The notes under the pieces: model-generated | Seen by the model: the letters and a program-made list of their open reading frames with translations, nothing else | What the model was told of the DNA's origin: nothing | Database searches by the model: none | In this document: positions 59,638 to 64,000 of the stretch, in pieces | Position numbering within the stretch: the stretch's first letter is position 1 | How the letters are laid out: each line of letters starts with the position of its first letter | Source: Dactylococcopsis salina PCC 8305 | GTDB lineage: Bacteria; Cyanobacteriota; Cyanobacteriia; Cyanobacteriales; Rubidibacteraceae | DNA length: 64,000 bases | Direction: 5' to 3' | Assembly (NCBI RefSeq): GCF_000317615.1 | Contig: NC_019780.1 | Location: forward strand, 1,323,840-1,387,839 | Position numbers and translations under genes: made by a program

Positions 59638-60315
59638 TTACTGATACCACTGTTTTAATTTTTCTGGAGAAACCCCAAGAAAATAACCTAATATGACTTT
59701 TTGATTAATGAGAGTGGTTTTAATTACTCCTAATTTTTCCCAACGTCTCGCTGAGGTGATGACTGGTGCTTTTGCTAAACGAATCTTTCCCTGTTTTTTG
59801 AGGGTTAACATCAGTTGGAAGTCTTCCATTAATGGAATATCAGGAAAGCCTCCGATGGTTTCAAAGGTTTCTTTTTTTAGGAAAATTCCTTGATCGCCAT
59901 AAGGCATTTGCAACAAGCGCGATCGCGCGTTGACTCCCTTTTCTACTATTCTTAATAACGGATTTTGACTCTCAATTTTTAACAAAAATGCACCGGCGAT
60001 CGTGTTCGGTTTCTCTAGGCTTTCCTCAATATATTGCAGATAATTATGGGGGAGTTTGGTGTCAGCGTGGAGAAATAACAAAACCTTTCCGATCGCATAT
60101 TTTGCCCCTGTATTCATTTGATTCGATCGTCCAGGTTCAGGAGACAAAATCGTTTTGATTCCCATATTTTGGACAATTTCGACAGTGTTATCTGTACTTC
60201 CACCATCGACAATGATAATTTCGACCGCCGTTTTCTGTAGGTGTTCGAGAGTCTGCGCGATCGTTTTTTCTTCATTTAAAACAGGAATAATCACAGAGAG
60301 TTTTATGGCTTCCAT
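59638..60315 (-). CDS. Family 2 glycosyltransferase, TIGR04283 (arsenosugar-type)
   Basis: 225 residues. GT-A start LSVIIPVLNEEKTIAQTLEH, IIIVDGGSTDNT, GRSNQMNTGAKYAIGKVLLF, LHADTKLP (DxD-like) and MPYGDQGIFLKKETFETIGG. The family often pairs with the DUF2064 protein encoded at 61140, suggesting sugar transfer in arsenosugar or related metabolite synthesis. Substrate unproven. No arsM or similar gene is visible here. Confidence 0.82.
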   Translation of the reverse strand: MEAIKLSVIIPVLNEEKTIAQTLEHLQKTAVEIIIVDGGSTDNTVEIVQNMGIKTILSPEPGRSNQMNTGAKYAIGKVLLFLHADTKLPHNYLQYIEESLEKPNTIAGAFLLKIESQNPLLRIVEKGVNARSRLLQMPYGDQGIFLKKETFETIGGFPDIPLMEDFQLMLTLKKQGKIRLAKAPVITSARRWEKLGVIKTTLINQKVILGYFLGVSPEKLKQWYQ

Positions 60316-60456
60316 TCTCTCTTCTCTTTATCATTGAGTTTCCCCCTTACCTTGACAGACTGATCTGAGAATTCGCTGAAAATTTTCTGATCATACACCT
60401 CCTAACTGTCAATTTCGGGAAAACGATAAGGAGGTATTACGAATGAGATTACATTG

Positions 60457-61023
60457 CTAGAGAAAAATCCCACGATAGATTTTTTCGATATTAAAACTGA
60501 GATCAATACTCTTTAATTTTATGATGTCTCCTTCTTTATAATTAACAATAATCCATTCCCCTGTCTCTTTTTTCTGATATAAATCTGCTGCAACTTCAGT
60601 GGAACTTACTAATAAATAGTCTTGTAAAACTGGATTTTGACTGTACATTCTAAATTTACCACCTCGGTCATACGCCTCTGTACTTTGTGATAATACTTCC
60701 ACAATTAAACAGGGATAACTTATATATTGAGTTGTAGTCTGATCTCGCTTATCACAGGTTACAGTCACATCAGGGTAAGTATAATCATTCGTTCCTACGA
60801 TGTTAATTCTCAAGTCTGAGTTACCAGTTTCGCAGCTACCTCCCTCTAAGTGATTAGAAAATAAGGTAGTCAGTCTGACGGCGATTAAACTATGATTTTT
60901 ACTACCACCCCCCATCGCATAGACTTCACCTTCTATATATTCATATTTTTCTAATTGTTTTTCTTCCCAAGCAAAGTATTCTTCGGGGGTTAACTTTGGG
61001 AAATCATCTTTGGCTGCAATCAT
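60457..61023 (-). CDS. Uma2 family (DUF820) PD-(D/E)xK protein
   Basis: 188 residues. Core: PKLTPEEYFAWEEKQLEKYE, YEYIEGEVYAMGGGSKNHSL, YTYPDVTVTCD and PCLIVEVLSQSTEAYDRGGK (Glu of ExS/ExK type). Different subgroup from the 22.6-kb pair. It splits the two glycosyltransferase-like genes, so it probably entered later. Function unknown. Confidence 0.85.
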   Translation of the reverse strand: MIAAKDDFPKLTPEEYFAWEEKQLEKYEYIEGEVYAMGGGSKNHSLIAVRLTTLFSNHLEGGSCETGNSDLRINIVGTNDYTYPDVTVTCDKRDQTTTQYISYPCLIVEVLSQSTEAYDRGGKFRMYSQNPVLQDYLLVSSTEVAADLYQKKETGEWIIVNYKEGDIIKLKSIDLSFNIEKIYRGIFL

Positions 61024-61139
61024 AAATCAATCAATTCATTAACTAACTTGTTTGTGTTGGGGAAACCCAAACCTTGTGGCTTCTCCTAGAGTCAGTATAA
61101 CGCTAATTTTCCCAATCGTATAACTAAGGATAATTTTGA

Positions 61140-61745
61140 TTAAGGAAGACTAATTCTTTCTAAATCTTCAGGGGTATCAATATCATTTAAGACAGGAAGA
61201 TAGCTAATGGTTAATCCCATTCTTTCTGCAATTTTTACGGTTTGCTGTAAAACGACATCGGTTCCCCAATTAATCCCTTGAAATAATTCAGGAAGACAAT
61301 GAGATAAACCAATTAAATAATAACCGCCATCTTCGGCTTTCCCTAATACTAAATCAGTTTCTGATAATTTCTCAAAAGCAATAGAGATTAAATCAGCAGT
61401 TAAGTCGGGACAATCAATCCCAATAATTACAACTTTTTCAATGTCTTCTGTAAAAGTTTCCTGTAAAGCGGTGATTAATCGTGTTCCTAAATCTCCATTA
61501 CTTTGAGGGTAGTATTGATCATTTTCTCCTAACCAAGTTTTCATTAATGCTTCACTTCCTCCTGAGAAGTAAACTCGAAGGTTAACCGCAAGTTTTCGCG
61601 CTTCGGTTACGGTAAACTCGGTTAATTGTTTTTGTAATTTGGCAGCCCCTTCTTCTCCTAATGCTGAAATTAAACGGGTTTTGGTTTTGCCAGGTTCTGG
61701 ATAACGGGTAAAAATGATTAAGGTTGCTTTTGAATTATTATTCAT
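61140..61745 (-). CDS. TIGR04282/DUF2064 glycosyltransferase-like protein
   Basis: 201 residues. Nucleotidyl/glycosyltransferase fold: LIIFTRYPEPGKTKTRLISA, QSNGDLGTRLITALQ, VVIIGIDCPDLTADLI, VLGKAEDGGYYLIGLS and LNDIDTPEDLERI. Works in the same inferred pathway as the TIGR04283 protein. Separated from it only by the Uma2 gene. Confidence 0.85.
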   Translation of the reverse strand: MNNNSKATLIIFTRYPEPGKTKTRLISALGEEGAAKLQKQLTEFTVTEARKLAVNLRVYFSGGSEALMKTWLGENDQYYPQSNGDLGTRLITALQETFTEDIEKVVIIGIDCPDLTADLISIAFEKLSETDLVLGKAEDGGYYLIGLSHCLPELFQGINWGTDVVLQQTVKIAERMGLTISYLPVLNDIDTPEDLERISLP

Positions 61746-61805
61746 TGATTTGTTAAGATCGCCTCGATCGAGTTTTTTATTGATTTCAAATGAAACCGTT
61801 ATTAA

Positions 61806-62429
61806 ATGTATCTCCTCATCTTTACTGGAAACACACAGCGCGATCGCGCTTTGACTTTGGTCTTAGTTTTTATTCTAGCAATTATCTTTAATTTTTCTGC
61901 TGTAACTAACGCACAAACTGAGTCTAATTCTACTTCTGAAATTGCGCCAGATGAATTGATTGAAACCTTTGAAAGCGAAATTTGGATTCAGCGCGATCAA
62001 AGCAATGAGGTGGAGTTGGAAGAGGAAACTGTTATCTTTACAACGACTGGGTTTCTCCTTCCTGATGAAGAAATTGCCATTAAAAATCGCCTTATTTTCG
62101 ATCGCAATCAAAATAAGCAGTATAACCATCAGCATTTATTTGATCTCCATTCAACAGTATTTATCAATTCCAATTTTGATTCTTTTCAATCGTATAAAAA
62201 ATTAAATGGCTGTTGCCGTATTTTTTTTTACGAACTATGCTCAGAGGAGCAAATTCCTGATGCTGCCACTGTTTCGGATCATATTCCACCGCAATTTCTC
62301 CATTTTTCTTTAATAAATCTAAGTTTAGAATTTCGTTTAATATGGGATTATACAATTCACTTCCATAAGGAGGATCAAAGTAAACTAAATCAAATTGTTG
62401 TCCTTTTAATGCTTTTAATTTCTCTCTAA
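61806..62429 (+). CDS. Small exported protein, 3' end running antisense into rsmD
   Basis: Frame of 207 codons. Residues about 15-37 look like a signal peptide (LTLVLVFILAIIFNFSAVTN then AQ), followed by an acidic region (PDELIETFESEIWIQRDQSN). From base 62164 on it reads the antisense of the rsmD 3' end, so the last 88 residues are unlikely to be native. Either a short secreted protein that lost its own stop, or a chance frame. No family recognised. Confidence 0.4.
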   Translation: MYLLIFTGNTQRDRALTLVLVFILAIIFNFSAVTNAQTESNSTSEIAPDELIETFESEIWIQRDQSNEVELEEETVIFTTTGFLLPDEEIAIKNRLIFDRNQNKQYNHQHLFDLHSTVFINSNFDSFQSYKKLNGCCRIFFYELCSEEQIPDAATVSDHIPPQFLHFSLINLSLEFRLIWDYTIHFHKEDQSKLNQIVVLLMLLISL

Positions 62430-62718
62430 TATCTCCTTGAATAAGATGCCATTCTTGTTCATTGGTGGCGATTTTGCGCCAATTTTGTCGAATGATTTGA
62501 CAGGCGCGGCGATTCTGTTCAATTCCTATGAGAAAGGAAACATCTCGACAGAGAGCTTCTGCTCCCATTGTGCCATTTCCTGCACATAAATCAAGCCAAG
62601 ATGCTCCTTTAATTTGGTTTTGCCAAATGTTAAATAATGCTTCTCGTACTCGTGCTGATGTGGGACGAGTTTCTTGTCCTGGTAAGGTCTTTAAAAGACG
62701 ATTTCCATAGATTCTCAT
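62164..62718 (-). CDS. rsmD: 16S rRNA (guanine966-N2)-methyltransferase
   Basis: 184 residues. Start MRIYGNRLLKTLPGQETRPT, SARVREALFNIW, SAM-binding SWLDLCAGNGTMGAEALCR, and the catalytic LVYFDPPYGSELY (DPPY). Methylates one G in the small-subunit rRNA. The antisense overlap with the 61806 frame concerns only its C-terminal third. Confidence 0.93.
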   Translation of the reverse strand: MRIYGNRLLKTLPGQETRPTSARVREALFNIWQNQIKGASWLDLCAGNGTMGAEALCRDVSFLIGIEQNRRACQIIRQNWRKIATNEQEWHLIQGDIREKLKALKGQQFDLVYFDPPYGSELYNPILNEILNLDLLKKNGEIAVEYDPKQWQHQEFAPLSIVRKKKYGNSHLIFYTIEKNQNWN

Positions 62719-62741
62719 CTGATTCCCTTGAGTGTTTGGAA

Positions 62742-62893
62742 TTGCCCCCTAGCCCCCAATTCTGGGGGAATTTGCCCCCTAGCCCCCAATTCTGAGGGAA
62801 ATTTGCCCCCTAGCCCCCAATTCTGGGGGAATTTGCCCCCTAGCCCCCAATTCTGAGGGAAATTTGCCCCCTAGCCCCCAATTCTGAGGGAAA
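62742..62893. repeat. Five-unit tandem repeat upstream of rsmD
   Basis: Units of about 29-31 bp, TTGCCCCCTAGCCCCCAATT then CTGGGGGAA or CTGAGGGAAA, alternating. Related to the CCCCCAATTTTGGGGG palindromes at 2464, 6406 and 55.5 kb. It directly borders the family A MITE. Confidence 0.85.
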
Positions 62894-62899
62894 ATGAAC

Positions 62900-63007
62900 T
62901 TATACCATGCGTGAATTATTGGCACTAAATACCAACTCATTATTCCCCCCTTTCAAAGGGGGGTTAGGGGGGATTTAATGTAACATCAATTTTTGAAAAT
63001 GGTATTA
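62900..63007. repeat. MITE-like element (family A), compact copy
   Basis: 108 bp with tips TTATACCAT and ATGGTATTA; interior palindrome CCCCCCTTTCAAAGGGGGG and GGGATTTAATGTAACATC. Inverse orientation to the expanded copy at 3651-3909 and without the 38-bp tandem units. The right tip contains the stop codon of the next gene. Confidence 0.8.
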
Positions 63008-63892
63008 AATTTCTGCGTAAGCACGATCGATCAAACATCTGGCTAAGGTTTGCGTTCCCGTGTGTTCATAATAGTTTGTGGTTAGGTCTAAAAATGCGGC
63101 TAAATAGTCTAATTGATCATCGGAAAACTCGACAAAACTCTCGATGTTATTGATCACTTTTTCGGGAGTTAAGTCTTTGCTTTCTACAAAGTCTCCCATC
63201 CAATTGGTTACGGAATCGAAGGCTTGGTTAATAAATCCTAGTTGGTTTTCTGTGTCTTCTCCAGGAATAAAATCATTGACTTTTTTGAAGGTGTCATTCT
63301 CTTCTAAATCATTGGAATTTAAACTCTCAATTATGCTTTGTGCTTTTTGAATAAAATCAGGACCAAGAGGGATTAAACCATCTAAACAAACTAAAGCAGA
63401 CATTCGCATTATATCTTCTCCGCCATAATCTGCTAAGGAGTTAACAAAGTCGCCAATGCTATCTCCTGGGATGCCATTAATTTGGCAAAATGCAATTAGT
63501 TCAACAACGGTTTTTAGTGCTAAATCAATACTTTGTGCTTTGTCTGCTTGCGGGGTAATCTTATTAAGAAATCCTAATAACGGGATACGTTCTCCCGCTT
63601 TATTGGCTAAAGCCGCACTCGCTAAAGCGCGATCGGTGCGATCGACGGTTTGATATAGCCATAAAGCCCGTTGATACCCTTGAGATTGATCATTAAATAA
63701 CCACACCGCGCGATCGCCAATTTGTTGAATCATTTCTTCATCTTCTTCCCCTGTCACTTGGCGAATTGTATTTTCAAATCCAACCAGATTTTCCCATTCT
63801 CCAGGAACTACAAAATCTAACGCATTCAAAACACGGACGGTGATATTTTGTTCGGGAAGTTCATCCACTAATTCAAAAATTGCTTTTGTCAT
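63005..63892 (-). CDS. All-helical protein of unknown function
   Basis: 295 residues from ATG 63892 (MTKAIFELVDELPEQNITVR; the frame upstream to 63907 adds only 5 residues). Predicted entirely helical and acidic, with segments ALDFVVPGEWENLVGFENTI, QIGDRAVWLFNDQSQGYQRA and FVEFSDDQLDYLAAFLDLTT. No motif recognised. The stop TAA lies in the tip of the family A repeat (TTTAATACCAT), so its last residues may have been altered by the insertion. The remaining 63893-64000 is AT-rich with no gene. Confidence 0.75.
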   Translation of the reverse strand: MTKAIFELVDELPEQNITVRVLNALDFVVPGEWENLVGFENTIRQVTGEEDEEMIQQIGDRAVWLFNDQSQGYQRALWLYQTVDRTDRALASAALANKAGERIPLLGFLNKITPQADKAQSIDLALKTVVELIAFCQINGIPGDSIGDFVNSLADYGGEDIMRMSALVCLDGLIPLGPDFIQKAQSIIESLNSNDLEENDTFKKVNDFIPGEDTENQLGFINQAFDSVTNWMGDFVESKDLTPEKVINNIESFVEFSDDQLDYLAAFLDLTTNYYEHTGTQTLARCLIDRAYAEI

Positions 63893-64000
63893 TTTCCCAC
63901 TATCCAACTAAAGTTTTATTTCCTTCTCTAGCATATCAAAATTAATTATATTACTTTTTAAACAGCTTGTATTATTTCCCAGACAAGAGCTAGATCACGA

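Overview
The window is chromosomal DNA from a cyanobacterium. Evidence: many HIP1 palindromes (GCGATCGC) inside genes, cyanobacterial protein families (DUF3146, DUF1517, ThiE with an N-terminal ThiD2-like domain, UrtABCDE, GAxx-type vWA/FHA proteins), moderate GC, and many short palindromic dispersed repeats. The look is that of a unicellular, possibly halotolerant chroococcalean lineage, but the genus is an inference. No rRNA, tRNA or CRISPR array was recognised.

Layout. (1) 1-3474: priA (cut by the window start) and mazG. (2) 3651-26356: a 22-kb run of genes all on the + strand. It opens with an Xre-type regulator behind an expanded repeat, then a split ORF with a slippery A7 site, three small P-loop GTPase-like proteins, a 717-residue membrane/coiled-coil partner, and membrane proteins with FHA-like tails. 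These are followed by three vWA proteins, three related lipoproteins, a DUF1460 amidase-like protein, a zinc-ribbon FHA protein, a pseudokinase-PP2C fusion, two near-identical Uma2 proteins and a Ser/Thr kinase with TPRs. I read this as one signalling or conflict island: kinase and phosphatase set phospho-Thr marks, FHA domains read them, vWA/GTPase parts assemble, and an exported arm acts at the envelope. This is the best candidate for an undescribed system. (3) 26563-30599, - strand: mrdA (PBP2), a DUF1517 protein, thiS and thiE. (4) 30619-32442: stacked mobile and repeat DNA, including a dead IS630-type element.

(5) 32493-39132, - strand: urease ureFGDABC (no ureE), an orphan ribbon-helix-helix antitoxin inside a 21-bp inverted-repeat cassette, fmdB and formamidase fmdA. 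(6) 39733-51650: a putative sulfur-compound cluster. It has an SsuA/TauA-like binding protein with a NosL-like tail, permease, ATPase, a divergent LysR regulator fused to a copy of the binding-protein domain, an AprA-like flavoprotein, an AprB-like ferredoxin, a HEAT-repeat protein, an Mrp ATPase, and YeiH and TauE-type exporters. (7) 51846-57266, - strand: urea ABC transporter urtABCDE, with urtA and urtB separated by tandem repeats and a small MITE. (8) 57699-63892: DUF3146 protein, DUF697 GTPase, two arsenosugar-type glycosyltransferase-like proteins split by a Uma2 gene, rsmD, and a helical protein of unknown function.

Urea uptake, urease and formamidase together give a set for scavenging nitrogen from small amides. 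The sulfur cluster sits between them. At least four families of MITE-like or palindromic repeats (tips TTATACCAT, AGGGTTTGCTGAA, ATATCAGGTTCG and CAGGGCTGTTTCATTCT) have shaped the window. In several places they form the 3' end or stop codon of a gene.
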